Assembly: GCA_031761405.1 (NCBI GenBank)
Contig: JASEVX010000007.1
Span: forward strand, 37,810,734-37,874,733
Source: Serripes groenlandicus
Taxonomy: Eukaryota > Mollusca > Bivalvia > Cardiida > Cardiidae
Reading direction: 5' to 3'
Length of the DNA: 64,000 bases
In this document: piece by piece, positions 1-11,800 of the stretch
Layout of the letters: each line of letters starts with the position of its first letter
Position numbering within the stretch: position 1 is the stretch's first letter
Program-made: the position numbers and the translations under genes
The notes under the pieces: generated by a model
Databases searched by the model: none
Seen by the model: the letters and a program-made list of their open reading frames with translations, nothing else
What the model was told of the DNA's origin: nothing

Positions 1-283
1 TCTTTTTTTTCCACAATGTTTTTAACTGTTCAACTTTTTGAAAAAACTGTTGCAGTATATTTTGTCAATATCATTTATACAATAAAATATGCAATATAAA
101 AAGCATTTTATTACTTCAAAGCAAATATGCCTATATATAGTAAATCAAACAATAATGTACAAAGAACAAAATGTTACATGTTATGAGAATAAAAATAAAA
201 ATAGATATCAACTTTATTCTTTATTCCCATTCTCGCCATCGAACAAAGCTTGTAAACGATGACAATGGAATTACATTTAAATT

Positions 284-1907
284 TTAACCCTTTCCCTCAT
301 ATAGACACTTTCTGATGCCTCTGAAGCAGACGGCTTTTTGAAAACATAGTGACAAAAGAAGAAATTGCACAAAACGTGCAATTACTCCTTTTGCCACAAT
401 GTTTTCCACTTTTTAACTTGACTATTCGAAGAATATGAGAGCTTTACTACTCGCCCCGGCGTCGGCGTCTCCGTCGGCGTCCGGTTAAAGTTTTAGGGCA
501 AGTTGGGATTTTCATTCATAAGTATTTGTGCTAGGGCTTTCATATTTGGAATATAGTTACATCTTATACCTTTCTTCACATTGAACGCTAAAGATGCTGA
601 GTGTGACCTTCCTTTTGGGAAAAAAACATGATTTTCGGGGGTTAAAGTTTTAGGGCAAGTTGGATTTTTTTATTTTTATTTATTTTTTCTCAATAAGTAC
701 TTGTGCTAGGGCTTTCATATTTGGAATATAATTACATCTAATACCTTTCTTTATATTGTATGCTGAAGATTCTGAGTTTTACCTTCTTTTTGGGGTAAAA
801 GACATGATTTTGGGTGGTTAAAGTTTTAGGGCAAGTTGGCATTTTCATTTAATTTTTTAATTTTTCTCTATAAGAATTTGTGCTAGGGCTTTAATATTTA
901 GAATATAGTTACATCTTATACCTTTCTTCACATTGAATGCTGAAGATGCTGAGTGTGACCTTCTTTTTGGGGTAAAAAACATGATTTTGGGGCAAGTAGG
1001 ATTTTATTTTATTTTTTTAACTTTTTCTGAATAAGTACTTGTGCTAGGGCTTTCATATTTGGAAAATAATTACATTTAATACATTTCTTCATATTATATG
1101 CTGAAGATGCTGAGTGTGACCTTCTGTTTGCGGTAAAACACATGCTTTTGGGTCCATGGTTAAAGTTTTAGGGCAAGTTGGCTTTTTCATTTAATTTTCA
1201 AATTTTTCTAAATAAGTACTTGTGTTAGGGCTTCCATTTTTGGAATATAATTACATGTAATACCTTTCTTCACATTGTATGTTGAAGATGCTGAGTGTGA
1301 CTTTTAGGGGATAAAAAGCATGATTTTTGTTTGATTTTGAGAATTTTAGATAAATTCTTAATTTTTGGTTTCTTTCTAATTGTGATCATTTATTTATCAA
1401 ATATAATTCTTCAACATATCAAACGGGTTTTGCATGGTGTCAAACATTAGGAAAACCTTTTTTTAAGGTTTTGCTAATTTTGGACTCGGTCAGTTTTAAC
1501 ATTTGCGTTTAGCTCAACGTTAAAGTTACATCATTCAAATCACTTCATACTTCACATATATGTTAAGGACCATCGTACAATTAGGTTAGATAACTCCATT
1601 GTATCCTAAATATGGAGTAATGGCCCTTGATTGACTTAGGAAATTTTATTTTTAAATTATATTTAAATGTATGTATATCTATTCAGTTGCTTTTACATAT
1701 AGAGTATATAATATGATTTAATAGTACTTAAGTGCAATATAATGAAATAGTGCTTTATGTGAATAAGCGGCCTGTAGTCGAGCGCGCTGTCCTCTGACAG
1801 CTCTTGTTGTCATAGGTTATCCATTCAATTATGGAGATTTTCTATGTTTTGACAAAATATGTTCAAAGTCGTCTGCTGCAGAATTGTCGTATGAGGGAAA
1901 GGGTTAA
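284..1907 (+). mobile_element. TTAA-flanked MITE interrupted by a tandem-repeat element
   Basis: The MITE starts TTAACCCTTTCCCTCATA at 284 and stops at about 410 in ...TTTTCCACTTTTT. It resumes at about 1809 with GTCATAGGTTATCC and ends GGGAAAGGGTTAA at 1907. The two pieces add up to about 226 bp and match uninterrupted copies such as 39186-39414, so the intervening 1.4 kb is an insertion. Confidence 0.75.
411..1808 (+). mobile_element. Tandem-repeat element, family A copy 1 (Helentron/HINE-like)
   Basis: The 5' end reads TTTTTAACTTGACTATTC, then a CGAAGAATATGAGAGC segment and a GC-rich GGCGTCGGCGTC stretch. About five direct repeats of roughly 160-175 bp follow, each starting GTTAAAGTTTTAGGGCAAG. 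After a unique tail, the 3' end has a perfect 6-bp stem hairpin GCTGTC-CTCT-GACAGC followed by TCTTGTT. The boundaries are fixed by the split MITE around it; insertion between two T residues without longer duplication is possible. A second copy lies at 44110-45656. No protein-coding capacity, so non-autonomous. The Helentron/HINE assignment is an inference from architecture. Confidence 0.65.
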
Positions 1908-2072
1908 AGCAGACGGCATTTTGAAAACATAGTGACAAAAGAAGAAATTGCACAGAACGTGCAATTTCTCCTTTTGCCACTATGTTTTCCACTTTTAGTC
2001 ATAGGTTATCCATGTGACAAAATACGTTCGAAGTCGTCTGCTGCAGAATTGTCGTATGAGGGAAAGGGTTAA
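1908..2072 (+). mobile_element. MITE copy missing its outer left end
   Basis: Begins within the AGCAGACGGC arm of the MITE immediately after the previous copy's TTAA, retains the central hairpin sequence (AAGAAATTGCACAGAACGTG and its complement), and ends GGGAAAGGGTTAA at 2072. A further decayed half copy follows at about 2110-2272 and another at 2330-2529, which ends just before the first visible exon. Confidence 0.6.
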
Positions 2073-2579
2073 TCATTTACCTGTTACAGTTACAGTATTT
2101 TCTTAGTTGGGAAACGGAGAAAATGCATGTTTTGCCATCCCTCCTCTTGTTTTCACTGACCTTATATATTCAATAATTATATATTTCATTATTAGGAGAT
2201 TTTACATTTTTTAGCCTAGACGTTTTCAAAGTTGTTTTCTGCTGCAGATTTGTTGTGGGGGGAAAAGAGTTAAGTTTGTTATATTTATTAGGTAAACCCG
2301 TTCCAATCTGATACTAGACACATTTTGACGCATTTGCAGCAGACGACTTTTGAAAAAAATGTCACAAAAGAAGAAACGTACTACTCCTTACAATCCATTT
2401 CTCCTTTTGCATCAATGTTTTCAAACCCTTTTAAATTATTTTACTTCCAGTTATTAAGATTTTCTATATCTTTGCCAAAATGTGTATAAAATCTTCTGCT
2501 ACAGATTTGTTGTATGAGGGAAAGGGTTCAGATTTACTTTTAAGCATAATGTAATATATCTTACTTTTTGTGTTTACAG

Positions 2580-2831
2580 AAGAGGACAGAAAGGTTCAAA
2601 GACAGGAGAGGAAACAGAAAAACCGAGCCAACAAAGATGGCGGGTCTTCAAAATTCCATACTTCAACTCCATCCCCGACCAAATCCCCCACAACTTCGTC
2701 CCCAGGCCCCGGAACGCCAGGGAGCAAAAGGAGTTTTCCATTCAAGATGACGCTGCCTGCAATGTCGGCGACACCGGATATTCTTGATTCAAGTGATGAT
2801 GAAATGCAAGAATCAATGAAAATTCCAACAG
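2580..2831 (+). CDS. Unrecognised + strand gene, first visible exon
   Basis: Acceptor TTTACAG precedes 2580 and a donor AG/GTTAGA follows 2831. The exon enters with two bases of a split codon and leaves with one (phase 1 to phase 1). It encodes about 84 residues: a Lys/Arg-rich start (RQERKQKNRANK), a low-complexity Ser/Thr/Pro segment, and an acidic run ILDSSDDEMQES. The composition suggests an intrinsically disordered, possibly phosphorylated region. Confidence 0.75.
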
Positions 2832-5800
2832 GTTAGAGTACTTTTGAACTTTGATTATTGATCGAGGACGTACTGATGACAAATACAGGGCGATGATCAC
2901 AATAGTTCACAGTTAGTACTTAGTTCTCAGATGGGCTAAAAAAATGTTATGTAGATTTTATGGTTTGCTCTCATTATCTTGGCACTGGATATTGAAATTA
3001 CTTTTGATTGGTAAATTGCAAGTTAGGTTTTATTTTTCTAATTCCAGTTCTGTTCATGTTTATGAGACAATATGAGAAATATGAGACAATATGGAAAGAT
3101 ACAGACTAAGTTCAAATTTCGTTTTAAATTGTCTGATTATTCTTTGAAGATTTATTAGTCTTGGATTTGAACAAATTCATATATTTTATGGTCATCACAC
3201 ATTTTAACCCTTTTTCTCCTTTGGCCAGAATATTCGCGAAAGTCATCTGCTGCAGATGCGTCTAAATGAGTCTGGTTGTGGGTTTAAAGTTTGGGTTGTA
3301 CCCATAAAAGGATATAGAATTGAATAGAAACCCATGATTGATAGAGCAGGTCTGTGAATTCTCTGACTAGAAATTGACTTGGTGATACATCATCCAGATT
3401 CCAGACCCTTATCGGCCAATATTTATATAACTGTTCTCCATATACAATAAATATGCAGCAGCAGCCAAATTTAAATTAAACTGATGACTCTATAATTCTC
3501 TATAAATGAAAGAACAATTGCTGAATAAATATGAAAACATTGTGGCAAAGTGGGAAATTGAAGACAATAATTATTGTTTTGCCACTTGTGTTTTCAAAAG
3601 TCGCCTGCAAGCTGCAAGAAATTTGTCTGCAAGCTGGAAAGGTTTAACCCTCCATTTCCCATTCCTGACAGTTGACAAATTGGTCCATGCAACACGCCTC
3701 TTCAACCAATGGGCTAATCGTCTATTTGAAAAGCAACCAGTTGCTTTGAGATACTTGTGTGAAGTACAGGTGTGAGAAAGCCAGGAACCACATGGGTAGG
3801 TGAACTGACTCTGTCCAATAATTAAACTGATCATTTATAGAGATAATTAATTTTCTATAAAATTTGTCTTCTGCTGATATGTCAAGAGGCCTCTGCATGT
3901 GGGAAGAGTTAACCCTTTCCCTCATATGACAATTCTGCAGCAGACGACTTTAAACGTATTTTGTCAAAAAATAGAAAATCTCCATAATTAAATGGATAAC
4001 CTATGACAAAAAGTGGCAAACATTGTGGCAAAAGAAGAAATTGCACGTTTTGTGCAATTTCTTCTTTTGTCACTATGTTTTCAAAAAGCCGTCTGCTGTA
4101 GAGGCGTCAGAAAGCGTCTATATGAGGGAAAGGGTTAATACAATTCAATTCAATAAAAGGGGGGTAAGAATTCATATTTTTTCATATATTTGAATTGTTA
4201 TCAAATAAAACATTATTTCAACTCTGCATTTTGATGCATCTGCAGCAGAAATCTTTTGAAAACATTGTGGCAAAAGAAGAAATTACTCATCAGGTAGCTC
4301 AGTTGGTTACCATGCGGGCTGTCAATCTTTGGGTTGTGAGTTTGAATCCCAACTCGGCCAACATTCTTTCTTTCTTTCTTTCTTTCTTTGACACAAGTCA
4401 CTGCAGCATGGGCTGACATATTGTGTGGAGTACTGGTGCAGATGCATCAAAATGCAGAGTTGAAATAATGTTTTATTTGATAACAATTCAAATATATGAA
4501 AAAATATGAATTCTTACCCCTCTTTTATTGAATTGAATTGTATTAACCCTTTCCCTCATATAGACGCTTTCTGACGCCTCTACAGCAGACGGCTTTTTGA
4601 AAACATTGTGGCAAAAGAAGAAATTACTCATCATGAGCAATTTCTTCTTTTGCCACAGTCTTTTCAACTTGATTGAATATTAATGCTTGTTATTTATTGA
4701 GATGTCGATTACTTTTACCTGTAGGTTTTTATCCCTTTCCCTCACTTAAACGCTTTCTGACGCCTCTGCAGCAGACAGCTTTTTGAAAACATAGTGACAA
4801 AAGAAGAAATTGCTCAAAAAAGCAATTTCTCCTTTTGCCACAATGTTTTCCACTTTTTGTCATAGGTTATCCATTCAATTAAAGAGATGTTCCATTATTT
4901 GACAAAATACGTTCAAATTCGTCTGCTGCAGAATTGTCGTATGAGGGAAAGGGTTAATGCGGTCAGCTACAGACACGTTGAATGTGGGTAAGGGTTATAA
5001 GTCCCCATTAACTCTTATATTTCAGATGTACCCTGGCATGAGCAACAGTTATATAAGCTGTATGGCAAGCAGGCAGACTACTTCCTCAAACCGAAAATGG
5101 AGGTGAAAGAGAAAGTAAAGAAGGCAAACCCTAAACTCCGCCGACAAGGAGGTCAGTGTACTCTGTGTTATTTTATTATACAGAGCCCAGGTAGCTCAGT
5201 TGGTTACCATGCGGGCTGTCAATCTTTGGGTTGTGAGTTTGAATCCCAACTCGGCCAACATTCTTTCTTTCTTTCTTTCTTTGACACAAGTCACTGCAGC
5301 ATGGGTCATCCATCTTTCACCAATGGGCTGACATATTGTGTGGAGTACTGGTGTGAGAAAGCCAGGAAATGCATGAGTAGGTGATCTGGCCACTGTTATA
5401 TGACTGAAAAATTGTTGAAGATGGCGTTTATTTATCCTAATAAATTAATTTTATAAAATATTTGATTATAAAACTTGACTATTTTGACTTGATTTGGCCC
5501 TTACCCACTTGCAGACTTATGAAAACATTGTGGCAAAAGGAGAAATTACTCATTTATTATCAGGAAAAACGAGTAAGGTGAACTAGCTGCTGTGATATAA
5601 CTGAAATCCATTGGAAAACAGCTTAAACCAAAATTAATAAATCAATTTCCAAGCAACCTGTTGGCTGTTTACTATAGGTGATTGAAACTGAACCCTTTCC
5701 CACATGTAGACACTTTCTGACACCTCGGCAGCAGACAACTTTTGAAAACACTGTGACAATGTGAGCAATTTCTGCTTTTGCCACAGTGTTTTAAAATTTT

Positions 5801-8800
5801 ATTCAATTATCATACTATTATTTATAGAGATTTTTCACATTTTTGCAAATATGTTTTCAAAGTCCTCTGCTGCAAAGTTATTGTATGTGGGAAAGGGTTA
5901 AGGGAAAAATTCTGCTTTGATTGTTTTTTGACAGATTTATGGACCATTAAGGATTGAACACCCATAAGAATTGAGTTGTTACTAAAAGTATTCATGTTAA
6001 TTAAGTTAATTTGAATTGATTTTGTAATTTATGCAGCTGATGTTAGGGAATTGAGTATGTTAATTCACCAAGAATGTCATCTGTTCAGTATTCATCTTTT
6101 TAAAGCCTTCACTGAAATGTATCACTTTCCTACTTGCAGATGCATTATGTAATGAATGTGCAGCAGACAACTTTTGAAAACATTGTGGCAAAAAGAGAAA
6201 TTGTTCATTATGAGTAATTTCTTCTTTTTCTAAAATGTTTGTAACTCTATTTAAAATAATCATTGTTTCATATGATTTTCCCCCTTATGTTTGTAACTCT
6301 ATTTAAAATAATCATTGTTTCATATGATTTTCACCCTTTTTTGCCTTGGAAGTTTTCAAAGTCGACTGCTGCAGATTTGTCGTATGCCAGGGAAAGCTAT
6401 GCATATATTCAACACTTTCCCATATGCAACAAATCTGCACAAGACGGCTCAACAAAATGGGAAATATCTCTTGAATTAATAGTTTAATTACTCAATTGAG
6501 ATGAATACATTGTAGCAAAAGGAGTAATTGCTCATTATGAGCAATTTCTCCTTTTATAACAATGTTTTAATAAGTCCTCTGAGGCAGAGGCGCCAGAGAA
6601 AGCCTTCGTATTTAGGAAAGTGTTAATTCAATTTGGTAAATCTTTTCCTTTTCATTAATTAAATGTCAAATCACTTTTCTATTCTATATATTTATATTTC
6701 TTATTCCGTTCAGTTGATGAACTGTTTGCCAATTATTGGAGAGAGTATGAGCAGGGTAAAGACTCCAGAACCTTTTGTTACCCCTTTTCCTTTTGGTGGA
6801 CCCTTGTTTGATAATCCCCTTTGTTACAACAGATTTTTAGCTCACCTCTGTACAAAGTGCTGAAGGTGAGCTATTGTGATTACTCTGTGTCTGCTATGCA
6901 AAGTCAACTATTTGCCTCGCATACCCCTTTCGTCGCCTCGGTGGTGTTATGGTAGAGGGTTCGCCTCGGTTGCAGGAGGCCTTGGGTTCTATCCCCTACC
7001 AGGTCATACCAGAGACTTTAAAAATGGTAGAAATTTCCATTCATAACCAAGCCCCGGTCACAGCACAGTCAGAAGCGGACCGTCAATCCAGGGGTTGTGA
7101 GTTTGAACCCCAGCTTGGCCAACATTCTTTCTGACGTTTGACAAAAGTCACCGTAACAAACGTTATTTGTCTTGCACCATCGGTATTACAGTTTATGTGG
7201 AAAAGCAGCCAGTTGCTTGGAAAGTCAGTTGTGTGGAATACTGATATGAGAAAGCCAGGAAACACATGGATAGGTAAACTGGCCGCCGTAAATTACGACT
7301 GAAAAATTGTCGAAAACGGCGTTAAACCCCAATCAATCAAAATCTCTTTGTCTTTTAACCCATTGCTGATAAAATAAATCTGCAGATGACAACTTTGAGT
7401 ATATCTAGGAAATTTAACTCTTTACAAATAAAAGTCCATCTTTACTGTTACATGACCACCAGCTGCTTTGACAGTTCATGCACTCAGAGGTGAGCGATCC
7501 AGGATCATCAGTGTCCTCTTGTATATATGTGAGATTATAACACAAGGTAAAACTTTCACTGGATTTTCTAATTGTGGATACTGTATCCCAGAGAGCCCAT
7601 GCATAATGGTGGCATCATTAACCCTTTCCAAAACACAACAAATCTGCAGAAGACGCTTTTGAAAACAAAGTGACAAAAACCTGAAAAATCTCCATAAAAG
7701 ATAGTTTAATTGTTGAATAAAGTTTAAAACATTGTGGCCAAAGGAGAAATTTCTCATCATGAGCAATTTCACCTTTGGCCACAATGTTTGCAAAAGTCTG
7801 TCTAATATAAGGGAAAGGGTACTTATTTTACTCTTTCCCACATACAGACACTTTCTAATGCCTCTGCAGTAAATTAATTCTTGAAAACATTGTGGCAACA
7901 ATAGAATCTACTCCTGATGAGCATTTTTTCTTTTTGCCACAAAGTTTTCAACACTTTTTAACAATTAAACTCTCTTTTATGGAGATTTTTCATGTTTTTG
8001 CCTTAATGTTTTCAAATTTGACTGCTGAAAATTTGCTGTTTGTTGGTAAGGGTTATATATAGTTGTATTTAACCTTGTGTCAAAGGGAGAATCAGCTTAT
8101 GATGATTGAACTATTTCTGGTTTTGCCACAATGTTATCAACATGTCACCTTGAGTAAGATAATCTATAAGTAGGTTTACCTTGTGTTCACGTCTTCATTG
8201 GAATTCTATATTGTTTTTTGACAGAAAAGGCATGTTACAAGATTTCTTGTTTTATCCCCCATCCCCAACAAATGTTTTTAACTGTGAATTTTGCATTAAC
8301 AAATTTACCCATATTCCCTGATATTTATCAAGATTTTGCTTAATTTACTATTATGTATTACTCTTTCTCACATAATGATGACAATTCTGCAGCAGACGTC
8401 TTTATAAAACATTGATTGCAACAGATGTCTGATGCAGATGTGTCTACTAATTTGATGTTTCTGCATGAGGGAAAGGGTTAACCCTTACCCTCATACAACA
8501 AATCTGCAGCAGATGACTCTGAAAACATACGTGAAAAAAATTGGAAACTCCCTTTAAATGAAAGTATAACAATTGAATAGAGTTGAAAACATGGTGACAA
8601 AAGGAGAAATTGCTCGTTTTGAGCAATTTCTTCTTTTGACGCAATGTTTTCAAAAAACCGTCTGCTGCAGAGGACGGTCAGAAAGTGTCTTACTGTGTCT
8701 ATATGAGGGAAAGGGTTAAACATACAGTTGATGCTCATTATTTCATATCAGACCATCTGCTGTTAACCATTTCCAATAAACAGAGTTTGTTCCTGTCAAT

Positions 8801-11800
8801 TCATTTCCTGTATCACCCCTTCCCATGAAGCACCATGCACATTTCCCTTTTTTGAATTTTCAAAAAGAATTTGTTCTTCTACTATTTTAATCATTTTATA
8901 TGTATATTAATATATTTATGTATGTAATGAAAAGAAAACATGATGAGGAAAGTAGTCACTTATAATTATGAGTTAATGACTACTTTCCAAACATTGTTTC
9001 CTGTATCAGCCATTCCCATAATGCAACACATTTCCCTTCTTTGAATTTCAAAAAGAATTTGTTCTTTTACAATTTTCATCATTTTATATGTATATTTATA
9101 TGTTCATTTATGTTATGACAAAAACACATGGTGAGGAAAGTAGTCACTTCTTACTATGAGTTAACCCTTTCCCTCATATAGACGCTTTTGGATGCCTCTG
9201 TAGACGGCTTTCTTAAAACATAGTGACAAAAGAAGAAATTGCTCAAAACGAGCAATTTCTCCTTTTGACACAATGTTTTCCACTTTTAGTCATAGGTTGT
9301 CCATTTAATTATAGAGATTTTCTATTTTTTGACAAAATATGTTCAAAGTCGTCTGCTGCAGAATTGTCGTATGGGGGAAAGGGTTTATGACTACTTTTCG
9401 CACAATGTTTCTGAAGACACCAGAGAGAGGACTATATTACTGTTCACTGTATAAGGAAAGGAGTTTCCCTCACAACTCCAACATGAAATGTTTGCAATTA
9501 ATATAGAAGTCTTGATGACCAATTTATATTTTTAACCCCTACCCTCATACAACAGATCTACAACATTTAAAACATCTATGGACAAATAATATTTAATATC
9601 TATAATTGAAAGTATAATTATTGAATAGAGTTGAAAACATTGTGGCGAATCTAAGGATATATTGCTCACTTTTAAAGATTGTAGGTTGAAATTTTTGGTT
9701 GAATGCTCCACCTTTGAGAACATTTGAATCAGCAAATATAGAAAACTAAAAGTGATTTTTTTTTGTCTGTCCAAGGATTTTATTTAACCCTTTCCCTCAT
9801 ATAGATGCTTTCTGATGCCTCTGCAGCAGACGGCTTTTTGAAAACATTATAAGTGACAAAAGAAGAGATTGCTCACAACGAGCAATTTCTCCTTTAGCCA
9901 CAATGTTTTCCACTTTTATCCATTCAATTATAGAGATTTTCTATTTTTTGACAAAATATGTTCAAAGTCGTCTGCTGCAGAATTGCTGTATGAAGGAAAG
10001 GGTTAATCCAAGAGTTGTGTGCTTCAAGGGAAATCAGAAGTTATATATCTGTAGTAGGGAAAGTGTAATTCATGCTATTGAAACAAACCGGTCTTTGTTT
10101 GAAAAGGGTGATAGATGTTGCATGATGAGCTTTGCATGTTATACAGAATATCATTTCCTTCTGCCAAATTGATTGATATATTATTCCTAGCTTTTTTTAA
10201 ACCCTTTATCTATAACCCTTTTCCAACATACAACAAATGTACATCAGGCGACTCTCAAAACAATCCAGGCAAAAATACGGTAAAATTAACCCTTCCCTCA
10301 TATAGACGTTTTCTGAAACCTCTGCAGCAGACGGCTTTTTGAAAACATGGTGACAAAAGAAGAAATTGCTCAATTTTTTCAGGTATGTTTTCAAAGTCGT
10401 CTGATGCAGATTTGCTGTTTGTGGGAAAGTGTTAAAAAAAGTGAAATTTAAGAATAGATTTGAAAACATTCTGGCAAATTGAGAAAGTGCTCATTTATAT
10501 CAATTTGGGCCATGACATGCGAAAACAGACCTTAACCCTTTCCCTCATATGCCAATTCTGCAGCAGACGACTTAAATTGAACACATTTTGTCAAAAATGA
10601 CTAAAAGTCGAAAACATTGTGTCAAAAGGAGAAATTGCTTGTTTTGAGCAATTTCTGCTTTTGTCACTATGTTTTCAAAAAGCCGTCTGCTGCAGAGGCG
10701 TCAGAAAGCGTCTATATGAGGGAAAGGGTTAAGGACTTTGTGACCAGTGATGATCCAAATTGATTTGCACCTGCAGAATGTAATTAGAATTTTGGCTGTT
10801 TGCTATCTAGTTTGACAGGCAATTTCTAGAGGCTTCTGCCAAACAGTATGTCAAAAAACCTCCAATACTGCATGGTATACAATTTGATGTGAATTACCAT
10901 AAATTGTAAGACTTCCCAAAGGTCAGTTTTCTAATAGCCTGGATCATTTCTCCTTTGCGACAATAATATTAAAAATTTGCCTGCTACAAATGCATCTGTA
11001 TGTGGGAAAGGATATATGGTAGTTATGGCTGCCATCCTTGGTGCTCGGGTTGCAGGCTTAACATTACGACTGACTGGCTGGTGTCAGGATAAATGAACCA
11101 GTAGTTACTGGTAACATACCCAGGAAATGCAGTGATATAAATGAAAAATTGTTGAAGGCAGCTTAAAAACACCAAACAATCGATCAATCAACTTAACCCT
11201 TTCCAACAACTGCCCATTCCCTCATACAGTTACCTGCTGCAGATGTGCAGGAATGCGTCTACATGAAATATGGAAAGAAAGCACTGTATAGTTGCGGATA
11301 CCGAAAAAGTAAAATATTATCAAAGTTCCTCCCCTGGTGAGGTTACAAAATTAGTCTTAAGGAGATGATTATTATAAGATAACCTCGAATAATCATCAGG
11401 AATTTGAAAATAGTTGCAAGTTGAATTTGATTACTTTTCCGTTTTGTTTATAGACTAAATGGCTTATACATATTACAGGGCTTCTCAAGAATAATATGCA
11501 GTAAACTTTTTCGTATTTATTTTTTTAACCCTTTCTTACATAAAGCATTTAAAGCAGACTATATGTGAAGATGTTACTAATGGATAATAGATGTATGAGG
11601 AACCATTCTTCTTAATTGGAATTGTATAGAGGACTGAATTGAAATTCATTCTACAATATTTTCATAATTCTATTCCTTAGTGGAGGTGTCGAAAGTAGTC
11701 TCAAGACGACTCACTTTTATTATAGAGAATCCGCTGTGGTCGAGTGGTTAGCGACGGGGATTTTGAAACCGGGTGTCACGGGTTCGATCCCCAGTCGCAG

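Noticed and set aside
411..1808. Classical Helitron (CTRR 3' end)
   Set aside because: The 3' end is hairpin-TCTTGTT, without CTRR, so only a Helentron-type relation is proposed.
5192..5250. tRNA gene
   Set aside because: A and B boxes are present but no acceptor stem or anticodon loop closes, and the same head is followed by a shared SINE body in several copies.
7476..7901. 141-codon - strand open frame
   Set aside because: It runs across two MITE copies (translated arms such as MLPQCFQ recur in many other short frames of the window), so it is a repeat artefact.
11739..11793. Ser/Leu-type tRNA gene
   Set aside because: Same reasoning: it is the promoter head of a SINE family that also occurs at 18229, 22902 and 38787.
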